Source of the DNA: an uncultured Lachnospiraceae bacterium
GTDB taxonomy: Bacteria > Bacillota > Clostridia > Lachnospirales > Lachnospiraceae
NCBI GenBank assembly: GCA_902782655.1
Contig: CACZNY010000333.1
Location: forward strand, 1-15,177
DNA length: 15,177 nt
Reading direction: 5' to 3'
The notes under the pieces are model-generated. The model searched no databases and had not been told where the DNA came from. It saw only the letters and a program-made list of their open reading frames with translations. The position numbers and the translations under genes are program-made. Of the stretch, positions 6,317 to 15,150 are shown one piece after another. The stretch's first letter is position 1. Each line of letters opens with the position of its first letter.

Positions 6317-8827
6317 ATGACGAGGGAGGAGTTCAGGCAGCTTACATCCGGGGGGCTTATCCTTCTGGACGGCGCCACGGGGACCAATCTGCAGAAGAAG
6401 GGGCTTAAGAGCGGCGTTTGTCCGGATCATTGGATACTGGAGCATCCGGAGGTGATACGCGAGCTTCAGATGTCCTATCTTGAAGCGGGGAGCAGGATAC
6501 TGTATTCCCCGACTTTTTCGTGTAATAAGATAAAGCTTGAGGAGTTCGGACTTTATGACAGGCTTAAGGAGATGAATGAGTCCCTTGTGCGCCTGTCTAA
6601 GGGAGTAACGGAGGAGTTTGCCGAAAAGCATCCTGAAAGGCCGCGGTGTTATGTGGCAGGCGATGTCTCCATGACAGGCATGCAGCTTGAGCCCGTGGGT
6701 CCCATGAAGTTCGAGGAGCTTATAGATATTTATAAGGAGCAGATAAGCGCTCTGGCTTCTGGCGGAGCTGACCTCATAGTGGTGGAGACCATGATGAGCC
6801 TTCAGGAGACGAGGGCTGCGGTCATAGCCTGCAGGGAGGTCTCAGAGCTTCCCATCATGACGACTCTTACCTTCGAGCCTGACGGCAGGACGCTTTACGG
6901 CACGGATCCCGTGACTGCCCTTATTACCCTGCAGTCACTTGGAGCCGATGCCTTCGGGGCGAACTGCTCCACGGGGCCGGACAAGATGGTGCCCCTGATA
7001 AGGTCGCTTGCGGAGGTTTCAAGGATACCGGTTATCTGCAAGCCCAACGCCGGTCTTCCTTCCCTTGACGAAGAGGGAAGGACGGTATATGACCTGGAGC
7101 CTGAGGGATTCGGCAAAGGCATGGAGGAGATAATAAAAGCCGGGGCTTCCATAGTCGGGGGCTGCTGCGGTACGGCTCCGGAGTATATCGCGGCGATACC
7201 CCGTGAGACTGCGGCCAGGGACAGGGAGAAGGATATTACAGGCAGGCGGATGCTGTCCTCCGAGCGGAGACATCTCATCTTTGAGCTTGACGGGAGATTC
7301 CTGATCATAGGGGAGAGGATAAATCCCACAGGAAAGAAGAAGCTTCAGGCTGAGCTCCGGGAGGGCTCCTTTGACATGGTGGCCTCCTTTGCCGAGGAGC
7401 AGGAGGAAAAGGGAGCAGATATACTTGACATCAATATGGGCATGAGCGGCATTGACGAAAAGGAGACCATGCTCAGGGCCATAGATACCGTGACGCAGAC
7501 GACTTCACTGCCGCTTTGCATAGATACAAGCTATCCGGAGATCATGGAGGCGGCACTGAGGCGCTACCCCGGCAGGGCTTTGATAAACTCCGTTTCGGCA
7601 GAGAGCGACCGTACTGACAGGATGCTCAGGATAGCGAAAAAATACGGAGCAATGTTCATCCTGCTTCCGATAGGCGATAACGGGCTTCCCAAAAGCCTTG
7701 AAGAAAAAAAGGAGAATATAGATATCGTCCTTAAGAAGGCCTTTGAAATGGGCTTTACCAAAGAGGATATCATAGTGGACGGTCTGGTGGGCACCGTAGG
7801 CGCCATACCCCATGCCGCCGTTGATACCCTCGATACCATAGAGTACTGTCATTCGCTCGGACTTGCGACCACCTGCGGCCTTTCAAATATTTCCTTCGGA
7901 CTGCCCGAGAGGATAAATGTGAATATGGCCTTCCTTGCCATGGCCATACGCTCACACCTTACTTCAGCCATACTGAATCCCAATCAGGACGCTATGATAA
8001 GGATGGTGCTGTCCTCTGATCTGCTGGCGGCTCATCCCGAGGCGGATATAAGATATATCGATTATATGAATGAGCATGCGGAGGAGCTTGCAGCGCTGTC
8101 CGCGGCGCAGGCTGAGGGAGTGTCAAAAGCGCCCGGTAAGGTAAAGGAGGACGCAGCAAGGAGTGAGGCTCAAGGCATATTGCCTGACGGAAATAATGTC
8201 ATTTCCGATATCCACAGCGCGGTGATGAAGGGCAGGAAGAACGGGATAAGGGATATGACAAGGGCTGCTCTTGAAGCAGGGACGGCGGCAAAGGACATAC
8301 TTGATAATGCCCTTATTCCCGCCATAAATGATGTGGGAGAGCTTTTTGACAAGGGCAGATACTTCCTTCCGCAGCTCATAGCCTCTGCCGAGACTATGGA
8401 GCAGTCCATAAAGATACTGGAGCCTCATCTGGCTACGGGGGGCAGTGATGATAACGCCCCGGTCATAGTAATGGCGACCGTGGAGGGGGATATACATGAC
8501 ATAGGCAAGAACCTTGTGGTGCTGATGCTCAAAAACTATGGCTTCAGGGTCATCGATCTGGGCAAGAACGTACCGAAGGAGACCATAATAAGGACCGCAA
8601 TAGAGGAAAAAGCTGATATAATAGGTCTGTCGGCTCTGATGACGACCACAATGAATGAGATGAGGAATGTAGTAGCCTACGGGAGGGAGCAGGGCTATGG
8701 CGGAAAGTTCATGATAGGCGGAGCCGTCATTACAGAGGAATACAGGCAGGAGATAGGAGCCGACGGTTATTCTGCGGATGCATCGGAAGCGGTGAAGGTG
8801 GCAAAGAGGCTTGCGGGACGTGAATGA
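6317..8827 (+). CDS. metH: Cobalamin-dependent methionine synthase lacking the reactivation domain
   Basis: Transfers a methyl group from methyltetrahydrofolate through cobalamin to homocysteine, making methionine. The 836 residues divide into four parts. Residues 1-295 are the homocysteine methyltransferase barrel, with LLDGATGTNLQ at 16-26 and zinc ligands C217 (GANCS) and C283/C284 (GGCCG). Residues 325-585 are the pterin-binding barrel (IGERINPTGKKK, DINMG, IDTSYPEIMEAAL). Residues 625-705 are the helical cobalamin cap (FLPQLIASAETM). Residues 714-836 are the B12-binding domain, with the lower-ligand motif GDIHDIG at 724-730 and His727. The chain stops there, without the S-adenosylmethionine reactivation domain of the roughly 1,200-residue E. 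coli enzyme; such short forms are known in clostridia and Thermotoga. The linker at 588-622 is low in complexity. The RBS (AAAGG, 10 nt upstream) is weak. No SAM riboswitch or T-box was seen upstream. ilvB follows after 31 nt. Confidence 0.95.
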   Translation: MTREEFRQLTSGGLILLDGATGTNLQKKGLKSGVCPDHWILEHPEVIRELQMSYLEAGSRILYSPTFSCNKIKLEEFGLYDRLKEMNESLVRLSKGVTEEFAEKHPERPRCYVAGDVSMTGMQLEPVGPMKFEELIDIYKEQISALASGGADLIVVETMMSLQETRAAVIACREVSELPIMTTLTFEPDGRTLYGTDPVTALITLQSLGADAFGANCSTGPDKMVPLIRSLAEVSRIPVICKPNAGLPSLDEEGRTVYDLEPEGFGKGMEEIIKAGASIVGGCCGTAPEYIAAIPRETAARDREKDITGRRMLSSERRHLIFELDGRFLIIGERINPTGKKKLQAELREGSFDMVASFAEEQEEKGADILDINMGMSGIDEKETMLRAIDTVTQTTSLPLCIDTSYPEIMEAALRRYPGRALINSVSAESDRTDRMLRIAKKYGAMFILLPIGDNGLPKSLEEKKENIDIVLKKAFEMGFTKEDIIVDGLVGTVGAIPHAAVDTLDTIEYCHSLGLATTCGLSNISFGLPERINVNMAFLAMAIRSHLTSAILNPNQDAMIRMVLSSDLLAAHPEADIRYIDYMNEHAEELAALSAAQAEGVSKAPGKVKEDAARSEAQGILPDGNNVISDIHSAVMKGRKNGIRDMTRAALEAGTAAKDILDNALIPAINDVGELFDKGRYFLPQLIASAETMEQSIKILEPHLATGGSDDNAPVIVMATVEGDIHDIGKNLVVLMLKNYGFRVIDLGKNVPKETIIRTAIEEKADIIGLSALMTTTMNEMRNVVAYGREQGYGGKFMIGGAVITEEYRQEIGADGYSADASEAVKVAKRLAGRE

Positions 8828-8858
8828 CCGGCAGGGGTTTTTATATTAAGGAGGAAAA

Positions 8859-10475
8859 ATGACAGGATCTGAAGCAATGGCGAAATGCCTTGAAATGGAG
8901 AAGGTTGAGGTTGTATACGGTTATCCGGGTGTGGCGATAACCCACTTCTTTGACAGTCTCGGTAATACTGATATCCGGCAGGTGCTGGTGCGAACGGAGC
9001 AGAACGCCGGGCATATGGCCTCCGGCTATGCGAGAACCCTCGGAAAGGTCGGGGTATGCGTCGTGACCTCCGGTCCAGGGGCCCTGAACCTGATAACGGG
9101 AATAGCCACGGCATACGCTGATTCCATTCCGCTGGTATGCATATCGGGACAGGTGGATTCGGATCTTATAGGCTCCGACGGCTTCCAGGAGGCAGACGTC
9201 ACCGGTGCCACCGAGAGCATGGTGAAATACAGCTACCTCGTAAAGGATGTGAATGACATACCAAGGGTCTTTAAGGAAGCCTTCCACATAGCCAATACCG
9301 GAAGGAGAGGCCCGGTCCTCATAGATGTCCCCATAGATGTGCAGAAGGCGGAGATAAAGAGCTTTGAATATCCGGAGGAGGTAAACCTTCGTACCTATAA
9401 GCCCACGGTAAAGGGGCACATACAGCAGATAAAAAAGGCAATGAGCGAGCTTAAGAAGGCCAAAAGGCCTCTTATCTGTACGGGAGGAGGGATCTTCCTT
9501 TCAGGCGCCAAGAAGGAGCTCAGGGCTTTCGTAGAGGAATACCGGATCCCTGTGGTGCATACCATGATGGGGATCGGTGTGCTGGCTACGGATCATGAGC
9601 TTAATTTCGGCATGGTGGGTAATAACGGCGAGATCTCAGCCAATAAGGCCATGCAGGAGTGTGATATGCTCATCATGGTGGGAGCCAGGGTTGCAGACAG
9701 GGCGGTGGCAAATCCCGATACCATCCTTGAAAACAAGATCCTGGTGCATATGGATGTGGATCCGGCCGAGATAGGCAAGAACGTGGGTCCCACCATACCG
9801 ATAGTAGGAGATGCGAAGCATATCTTCGAGGAAATGAAGGAGATAGAGCTTACGATAGATACCTCTGCATGGCTTAAGCATCTCAGGGAATACAGAAAGC
9901 TTCCCAATCCCTTGAAGTTTTCGGATAAGGCAGTGAATCCGGCCATTTTCATAGGGCTTCTGTCACAGAATATGGAGGACAGGTCGGTATATGTGGCGGA
10001 TGTGGGACAGAATCAGATCTGGTCCTGCAGGAACGTGAATATAAAGGAGCATGGGAGATTCTTCACCTCCGGCGGAATGGGAACCATGGGCTATGCCATA
10101 CCCTGTGCCATAGGCGCAAGGATGGCGGATGAGACGAGACAGGTGGTGGCTGTATGCGGAGACGGCGGCTTCCAGATGTCCATGATGGAATTTGCCACCA
10201 TGAGGGAGGAGAAGGTCGATATCAAGGTGGTGGTGCTGCGCAATAATTATCTGGGGCTTGTCAGGGAGTATCAGCACTACAGCCTGAACGACAGGTATGA
10301 AATGGTTAAGCTCGGGGGGTATCCGAAGCTTGATGATCTTTCAAGAGCCTATGACATCACTTACTTCAGGCTTGAAAACATGGAGGGCATAGATGAGAAG
10401 ATAAGGGCCTTCCTTGATACAAAAGGACCCGCTCTCATGGAGGTCATAGTGGATCCCGCGGATACGGTGAAGTAG
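8859..10475 (+). CDS. ilvB: Acetolactate synthase, large catalytic subunit
   Basis: Thiamine-diphosphate enzyme that condenses pyruvate with pyruvate or 2-ketobutyrate, the first common step to valine, leucine and isoleucine. The 538 residues show an N-terminal pyrimidine-binding domain with the catalytic glutamate E47 (RTEQNAGH) and the TSGPGALNLITGIATAYADS stretch at 70-89. A central domain spans about 185-330. The C-terminal diphosphate-binding domain has GDGGF at 434-438 and RNNYLG at 461-466, the Mg/ThDP motif. The regulatory subunit gene follows, which supports the biosynthetic role. It differs from canonical enzymes in having RTEQ instead of RHEQ, RVADRAV instead of RFDDRV, and a slightly short length, so it is a divergent branch. 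Another ThDP decarboxylase-type activity cannot be fully excluded. A strong RBS (AAGGAGG, 4 nt) precedes the ATG. Confidence 0.88.
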   Translation: MTGSEAMAKCLEMEKVEVVYGYPGVAITHFFDSLGNTDIRQVLVRTEQNAGHMASGYARTLGKVGVCVVTSGPGALNLITGIATAYADSIPLVCISGQVDSDLIGSDGFQEADVTGATESMVKYSYLVKDVNDIPRVFKEAFHIANTGRRGPVLIDVPIDVQKAEIKSFEYPEEVNLRTYKPTVKGHIQQIKKAMSELKKAKRPLICTGGGIFLSGAKKELRAFVEEYRIPVVHTMMGIGVLATDHELNFGMVGNNGEISANKAMQECDMLIMVGARVADRAVANPDTILENKILVHMDVDPAEIGKNVGPTIPIVGDAKHIFEEMKEIELTIDTSAWLKHLREYRKLPNPLKFSDKAVNPAIFIGLLSQNMEDRSVYVADVGQNQIWSCRNVNIKEHGRFFTSGGMGTMGYAIPCAIGARMADETRQVVAVCGDGGFQMSMMEFATMREEKVDIKVVVLRNNYLGLVREYQHYSLNDRYEMVKLGGYPKLDDLSRAYDITYFRLENMEGIDEKIRAFLDTKGPALMEVIVDPADTVK

Positions 10476-10509
10476 GCCCCGCACCATGGGATCAAAGCGG
10501 GGGCTTTTT
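10476..10509 (+). terminator. Terminator-like hairpin between ilvB and ilvN (possible attenuator)
   Basis: Directly after the ilvB stop, GCCCCGC (10476-10482) pairs with GCGGGGGC (10497-10504) with one bulged G and a 14-nt loop. TTTTT (10505-10509) follows at once, the form of an intrinsic terminator. Two further hairpins overlap it: GGGGC (10500-10504) with GCCCC (10512-10516), and CCCGG (10514-10518) with CCGGG (10522-10526). The second competes with the terminator stem. Termination is probably partial or conditional, because ilvN lies downstream. Confidence 0.7.
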
Positions 10510-10564
10510 CGGCCCCGGATTCCGGGTATACTGCCGTTTATTTGTCAAAAGCTGGAGGTATGGA

Positions 10565-11041
10565 ATGAAGAAAATATATACGGTTTTAGTTGAAAACAGA
10601 TCAGGCGTGCTGTCAAAGGTTTCAGGACTTTTCGCAAGAAGAGGCTTTAATATAGACTCGCTTGCCGTGGGTACGACGGATGATCCAAAGGTTTCCGTCA
10701 TGACAATAGTATCCTCGGGAGACGAGAGGACACTGGAGCAGATAGAGAAGCAGCTTAATAAAAAGCTTGATGTCATAAAGATAAAAACCTATGAGGAAAA
10801 CGATGCGGTGACGAGAGAGCTTATGCTGCTTAAGGTGAAGTACAATAAATCGAACCGCAAGGACATCATGGAGATAGTGGATGCCATGAAGGCAGAGATA
10901 GTGGATATGTCAGAATATCAGATGCTCATACAGATCTGCGACAGACCGGACCGGACAGCCATGCTGATCAGGCTTCTTTATCAGGTATCCATTGTGGAGA
11001 TAGCCCGTACAGGCACCCTTGCTCTGCCTAAGTGCGAATGA
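10565..11041 (+). CDS. ilvN: Acetolactate synthase, small regulatory subunit
   Basis: The small subunit binds the large one, raises its activity and confers feedback inhibition by valine or other branched-chain amino acids. The 158 residues match the family's normal length. An N-terminal ACT domain covers about 3-75 ([31 protein letters not shown]). The C-terminal small-subunit domain covers about 84-156 ([11 protein letters not shown], then [14 protein letters not shown]). The RBS GGAGG is 6 nt upstream of the ATG. An 89-nt gap holding a terminator-like structure separates it from ilvB, unusual for two subunits of one enzyme. The FAD oxidoreductase gene begins 22 nt after its stop. Confidence 0.95.
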   Translation: MKKIYTVLVENRSGVLSKVSGLFARRGFNIDSLAVGTTDDPKVSVMTIVSSGDERTLEQIEKQLNKKLDVIKIKTYEENDAVTRELMLLKVKYNKSNRKDIMEIVDAMKAEIVDMSEYQMLIQICDRPDRTAMLIRLLYQVSIVEIARTGTLALPKCE

Positions 11042-11046
11042 AGGAC

Positions 11047-11054
11047 AGGAGAGG
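11047..11054 (+). promoter_or_regulatory. RBS that sets the GTG start of the FAD oxidoreductase
   Basis: AGGAGAGG ends 9 nt before the GTG at 11064. The in-frame ATG at 11019 lies inside ilvN and would add 15 residues unlike the family's N-terminus, so GTG is preferred. Confidence 0.7.
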
Positions 11055-11063
11055 ATTTTAATC

Positions 11064-12623
11064 GTGTCAGAGAAGATACTGATCATAGGGGCGGGACCCG
11101 CAGGGCTTACTGCCGCATATGAGCTTCTGGAAAGCGGGAAGGATTATGATGTCACCGTCTTTGAGGAGACCGGTGATATCGGAGGGATATCCAAAACCGT
11201 GGTATACAAGGGCAACCGCATGGACATGGGAGGACACAGGTTCTTCTCAAAGGTTCCTGAGGTCAATGAATGGTGGAGGAAGATCCTTCCGATGCAGGGG
11301 AGCCCGGCGAAGGATGACCTTATCCTCAAAAGAAAAATGAGGGTGGAAAGAGGCGGTCCGGATCCTGAAAAGGAGGACAGGGTGATGCTGCTCCGCCACA
11401 GGATATCGCGCATCCTCTTCATGGGTAAATTCTTTGATTATCCCATATCCATGAAATGGGATACCTTTAAGAATCTGGGCTTTGTCAATACGGTAAGGGT
11501 GGGCTTTTCCTATATCGGATCGCTCATACATAAGCTTCCGGAGGATAATCTTGAGAATTTCTATATCAACCGTTTCGGACGCAGGCTTTATTCGATGTTT
11601 TTTGAATACTATACCGAAAATCTCTGGGGCAGGCATCCGAGGGAGATAGATGCGGCCTGGGGAGCCCAGAGGGTAAAGGGGCTTTCGATATCGGCGGTTT
11701 GCAGGGACATATTCTCGAAGCTTTTCCGCGTGAAGGGCAGGAAGGTGGAGACCTCCCTTATCGAGGAATTCAGCTATCCCAAGCTGGGTCCCGGACAGCT
11801 CTGGGAGGTGGCGGCCTCCGAAATTGAAAAGAGGGGCGGAAGGATAATAAAGAATGCCAGGGTTACAAAGCTTCACAGGGATGATAAGGGAAGCATAGAC
11901 AGTATCACCTATGTTAAGGACGGACAGGAGGTAACGGAGCAGGGGGATATAATCATATCCTCCATGCCCCTTAAGGATCTGGCGGCCGGAATGGAGGATA
12001 TGCCTGAAAGGGAGGCCCGCATAGCGGCAGGTCTTCCCTACAGGGACTACATGACCGCAGGGATACTTATTAAAAAGCTGAAGCTTAAAAACAACACGGG
12101 CATCAGGACCTTCGGCGACATAGTGCCTGACTGCTGGATCTATGTGCAGGAGAGGAAGGTGAGGCTCGGCAGGATACAGATATACAATAACTGGTCTCCG
12201 TATCTGGTGGAGGATCCGGAGCATACGGTCTGGGTCGGGCTTGAATATTTCGTGCAGGAAAATGACGATTTCTGGAATATGGAGGATAAGGCCTTCAAAA
12301 AGCTTGCGGTAAAGGAAATGAGGAAGCTTGGCCTTATTGATTCGGTCTCCGATGTTATCGATGCACATGTGGAAAGGATCAAAAAGGCTTATCCTGCTTA
12401 CTTTGATACCTATGATGAGATAGATAAGCTTATCAGCTTCCTTGATTCCATACCGAATCTTTACTGCGTGGGGCGAAACGGCCAGCACCGCTACAACAAT
12501 ATGGATCATTCCATGTGCACCTCCTTTGAGGCGGTAAAGGATATAGTGAACGGTATATCGGACAGATCCAATGTATGGAGCGTCAATACAGAGAAGGAAT
12601 ACCACGAGGGAGGCACTGCATGA
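11064..12623 (+). CDS. FAD-dependent oxidoreductase, UDP-galactopyranose-mutase/amine-oxidase-like
   Basis: A predicted 519-residue cytoplasmic flavoprotein. Residues 4-35 form the dinucleotide-binding beta-alpha-beta ([18 protein letters not shown], then VTVFEE), followed by GDIGGISKT and MGGHRFFSK near 53-63. The C-terminal flavin motif [12 protein letters not shown] at 470-481 resembles the GRLGxYxYxxMD motif of UDP-galactopyranose mutases. The family (COG1232-like) includes sugar mutases and protoporphyrinogen-oxidase-like enzymes; the substrate is not evident here. The GTG start is supported by its RBS and gives the typical [15 protein letters not shown]-terminus. The stop overlaps the ATG of the membrane glycosyltransferase by 4 nt (ATGA, 12620-12623). 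This implies translational coupling and a shared role, plausibly in making or modifying a lipid-linked sugar. That role is inferred from context only. Confidence 0.75.
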   Translation: MSEKILIIGAGPAGLTAAYELLESGKDYDVTVFEETGDIGGISKTVVYKGNRMDMGGHRFFSKVPEVNEWWRKILPMQGSPAKDDLILKRKMRVERGGPDPEKEDRVMLLRHRISRILFMGKFFDYPISMKWDTFKNLGFVNTVRVGFSYIGSLIHKLPEDNLENFYINRFGRRLYSMFFEYYTENLWGRHPREIDAAWGAQRVKGLSISAVCRDIFSKLFRVKGRKVETSLIEEFSYPKLGPGQLWEVAASEIEKRGGRIIKNARVTKLHRDDKGSIDSITYVKDGQEVTEQGDIIISSMPLKDLAAGMEDMPEREARIAAGLPYRDYMTAGILIKKLKLKNNTGIRTFGDIVPDCWIYVQERKVRLGRIQIYNNWSPYLVEDPEHTVWVGLEYFVQENDDFWNMEDKAFKKLAVKEMRKLGLIDSVSDVIDAHVERIKKAYPAYFDTYDEIDKLISFLDSIPNLYCVGRNGQHRYNNMDHSMCTSFEAVKDIVNGISDRSNVWSVNTEKEYHEGGTA

Positions 12624-13852
12624 CAAAGACCGCAGGGATCGGCAGGCTGGAGCTTTTCCTTGTCATATCCTTTTTCTTTACGGGTCTCTTTCTGATCCTT
12701 CTCATAGCTACTAAGGGAGATGTGGCGAGGTGGCTTGTGATGGAGAATAATTTTGATTATTCCTTTACCGACCACTTCAGGCATATAGCCTTTGTCTCTG
12801 ACAGGACGCATTTCTATTTCAATACCTATGATGCCACCTTTCCGGCCTTTGCCTATCTGCTTTATTATCTTCTGGTGCTGATCGATCCTCCTGAGGCTCC
12901 CTGGGATGTGAATGGCTGGAGGGAGGCAAGGGATCACGATTTCAATCTTCTTGTATATATCATGCTCACCATAGTCCTCGTGCTTTTTTTCAGGCTTCTT
13001 ATAGACAAGTGTCTGAAGGACTGCGGCGATGTAAAGAGCACGCTCTTTGTGACCGCCCTTGTGCTCTCTGCTCCCTTTATGGCGGGGGCCATAGAGAGGG
13101 GCAATATCTCTTTCCTTACTGCCGTCATGGTGCTGGCGGCGCTCTACTTAAAGGATAAGGAAAGCGCGGTCTGCCGCGAGGCGGCTCTGATCCTTATCGC
13201 GATGGCAGCGGGGCTTAAGCTTTATCCCGCCATAGCGGGCTTTATCTATATCAGGGAGAAGAGATGGAAGGAGGGAGTGAGGCTTCTGATATACGGGCTT
13301 ATCGTCTTTTTCGTGCCCTTTGCCTTCGTGGGCGGCATACCTGCCCTTATCCGGTATCTGCAGGTCCTTTTCTTCTTTGAGAATCAGGGCTACTGCAGCT
13401 GGACGAATATCAGGAACTTCCTGCTTTCCATATCGCAGGTTCTGGGACAGTATGAAAACTCTGCTTATTTTGTAAAGTATTTCAAGATAGCGGAAAACCT
13501 TTATCTCATCATCTGTCTTATATCCCTTTTCAAAACAAAGGAGAAATGGAAATATGCCCTGTATACGGCAGGTGTCATGGCGCTCTACGTGCCCTACAGC
13601 TACAGGTATGTTTCGGTCTATATGGTGATACCTCTGGTGATGTATTTAAGGGAGAGGAAAGAGGATCAGAAGCTTATCTACTGCATTCTCTTCGGGCTTA
13701 TCTTCACCGTTCCCTGCTACGGGTATTTTACGGGGCAGAATGCAGATCTTTTTATCTTCCTGCCGATCTATGTCATGATGTTGTATTCCTTTGCCGAGGA
13801 ATGGCTGCTTAAAGCATCGGGGAAAAATGGACAGAAAAAGGTTTCTGACTGA
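12620..13852 (+). CDS. Multipass membrane protein, GT87-like polyprenol-phosphate-sugar glycosyltransferase
   Basis: A 410-residue hydrophobic protein with roughly nine to eleven membrane helices, the first at about 10-31. The [19 protein letters not shown] stretch (159-177), followed by [21 protein letters not shown] (196-216), is the pattern seen in GT87/DUF2029 GT-C transferases. These use polyprenyl-phosphate sugars on the outer membrane face. Asp34 and other acidic residues in the first outside loop fit a GT-C active site but are not diagnostic. The start is the ATG at 12620, with GAGGGAGG 6 nt upstream, overlapping the FAD gene stop by 4 nt. Its 3' end overlaps the MATE gene by 26 nt. 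Acceptor and sugar are unknown, and another GT-C class is possible. Confidence 0.65.
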   Translation: MTKTAGIGRLELFLVISFFFTGLFLILLIATKGDVARWLVMENNFDYSFTDHFRHIAFVSDRTHFYFNTYDATFPAFAYLLYYLLVLIDPPEAPWDVNGWREARDHDFNLLVYIMLTIVLVLFFRLLIDKCLKDCGDVKSTLFVTALVLSAPFMAGAIERGNISFLTAVMVLAALYLKDKESAVCREAALILIAMAAGLKLYPAIAGFIYIREKRWKEGVRLLIYGLIVFFVPFAFVGGIPALIRYLQVLFFFENQGYCSWTNIRNFLLSISQVLGQYENSAYFVKYFKIAENLYLIICLISLFKTKEKWKYALYTAGVMALYVPYSYRYVSVYMVIPLVMYLRERKEDQKLIYCILFGLIFTVPCYGYFTGQNADLFIFLPIYVMMLYSFAEEWLLKASGKNGQKKVSD

Positions 13853-15149
13853 GACACCGGTGAAGCAGCTCATTTTAAGGCTCGCTTTCCCAACCATACT
13901 GAGCATGCTGGTCACCGGCATCTATAATACGGCAGATACCTTTTTTGTAGGAAAGATATCCACCCAGGCGACGGCAGCCGTGGGGCTTGTATTTTCCGTG
14001 ATGGCCCTGATACAGGCTCTCGGGTTTTTCTGCGGCCACGGCTCGGGAAATTATCTCGCAAGGATGCTGGGCTCGGGTAATAATAAGGAGGCCGATGAGA
14101 TGGCTTCCACGGGCTTTGTACTGTCCCTGATACTCGGGGTTATAGTGGCGGCTTTGGGTCTTATATTTTCAGACAGGATAGCCTTTCTTCTTGGAGCTAC
14201 GAAGACCACGCTTAAGGATACCAAAGACTATATGAGGATAATCCTCCTCGGGGCTCCCTTCATGATGGGACAGTTCGTCATCAATAACCAGCTGAGGTTT
14301 CAGGGGAGCGCCATGTATGCCATGGCCGGCCTTATGTGCGGGGCTTTGGTCAATCTTGTCCTTGATCCGCTCCTTATCTTAGGGTTTAAGATGGGAGTTT
14401 CCGGGGCGGCAGCAGCAACCGTCAGCGGTCAGATCATGAGCTTTTTTGTATTGCTTGGCGGTACAAGGAAGGGTGAGAATATAAGGCTCGCAGTGAGCAA
14501 TATAAAGATCGGACCTCACTATATCGCCGAGATAATAAACGGGGGAGCGCCTTCGCTTTTCAGACAGGGCCTTGCCGCGGTATCAACCCTTCTGCTGAAT
14601 CATGCCGCGGGGAGCATAGGAGGAGATGCCGCCATCGCCGGCATGTCGATAGTCACAAGAGTGATGATGCTCACAGTATCCGCCTTAATAGGCTTCGGAC
14701 AGGGCTATCAGCCGGTCTGTTCGTTTAATTACGGCGCCGGTCTTTATAAGCGGGTCAGGGAGGGATTCTTCTTCTGCGTAAGGTACGGGACCATCTTCCT
14801 TGTGGCGGGTGGGGCGCTTTGCTTTGCCTTTGCTCCGCATATCATAGGGTGGTTCAGGGATGACCCCGATGTCATCGCCATAGGAAGCGAGGCTTTAAGA
14901 TACCAGTCCTGCACCCTGCCTTTGATGGCCGGTATCATCATGAGCAATATGATGCTCCAGTCCACGGGAAAGGGTGTCAAGGCTTCCATAACGGCCTCCG
15001 CAAGGAACGGACTTTTTTTCATTCCCCTCATCCTTGTGCTTCCGAATTATTTCGGCCTTAGGGGGGTGGAGCTTTCCCAACCCATATCGGATATCCTGTC
15101 ACTTGCACTGTCGCTTCCCCTTGCCTGGACCGAGCTCAGGAAAATGTGA
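13827..15149 (+). CDS. MATE-family multidrug/metabolite efflux transporter
   Basis: A 440-residue membrane protein of usual MATE length with about twelve helices in two homologous halves. These transporters export drugs or metabolites using Na+ or H+ gradients. Typical marks are LRLAFPTILSMLVTGIYNTADTFFVG (positions 17-42), the paired helices after it, and GFGQGYQPVCSFNYGA in the second half. The start is the ATG at 13827 ([15 protein letters not shown], the usual clostridial N-terminus). It has a weak GGGGA RBS and lies inside the end of the glycosyltransferase gene, so coupling is likely. The earlier in-frame ATG at 13791 would add residues unlike the family. Cargo is unknown; association with the preceding glycan genes might be only positional. 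Confidence 0.9.
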   Translation: MDRKRFLTETPVKQLILRLAFPTILSMLVTGIYNTADTFFVGKISTQATAAVGLVFSVMALIQALGFFCGHGSGNYLARMLGSGNNKEADEMASTGFVLSLILGVIVAALGLIFSDRIAFLLGATKTTLKDTKDYMRIILLGAPFMMGQFVINNQLRFQGSAMYAMAGLMCGALVNLVLDPLLILGFKMGVSGAAAATVSGQIMSFFVLLGGTRKGENIRLAVSNIKIGPHYIAEIINGGAPSLFRQGLAAVSTLLLNHAAGSIGGDAAIAGMSIVTRVMMLTVSALIGFGQGYQPVCSFNYGAGLYKRVREGFFFCVRYGTIFLVAGGALCFAFAPHIIGWFRDDPDVIAIGSEALRYQSCTLPLMAGIIMSNMMLQSTGKGVKASITASARNGLFFIPLILVLPNYFGLRGVELSQPISDILSLALSLPLAWTELRKM

Positions 15150-15150
15150 A

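Noticed and set aside
10527..10550. A possible internal promoter for ilvN with -10 TATACT at 10527-10532
   Set aside because: No TTGACA-like box at the right distance and no extended -10; kept only as a point to test.
11247..12626. A 459-codon open frame on the minus strand opposite the FAD oxidoreductase gene
   Set aside because: It lies fully antisense to a well-supported gene, has no recognisable domain and no convincing RBS. It arises from codon bias on the coding strand.
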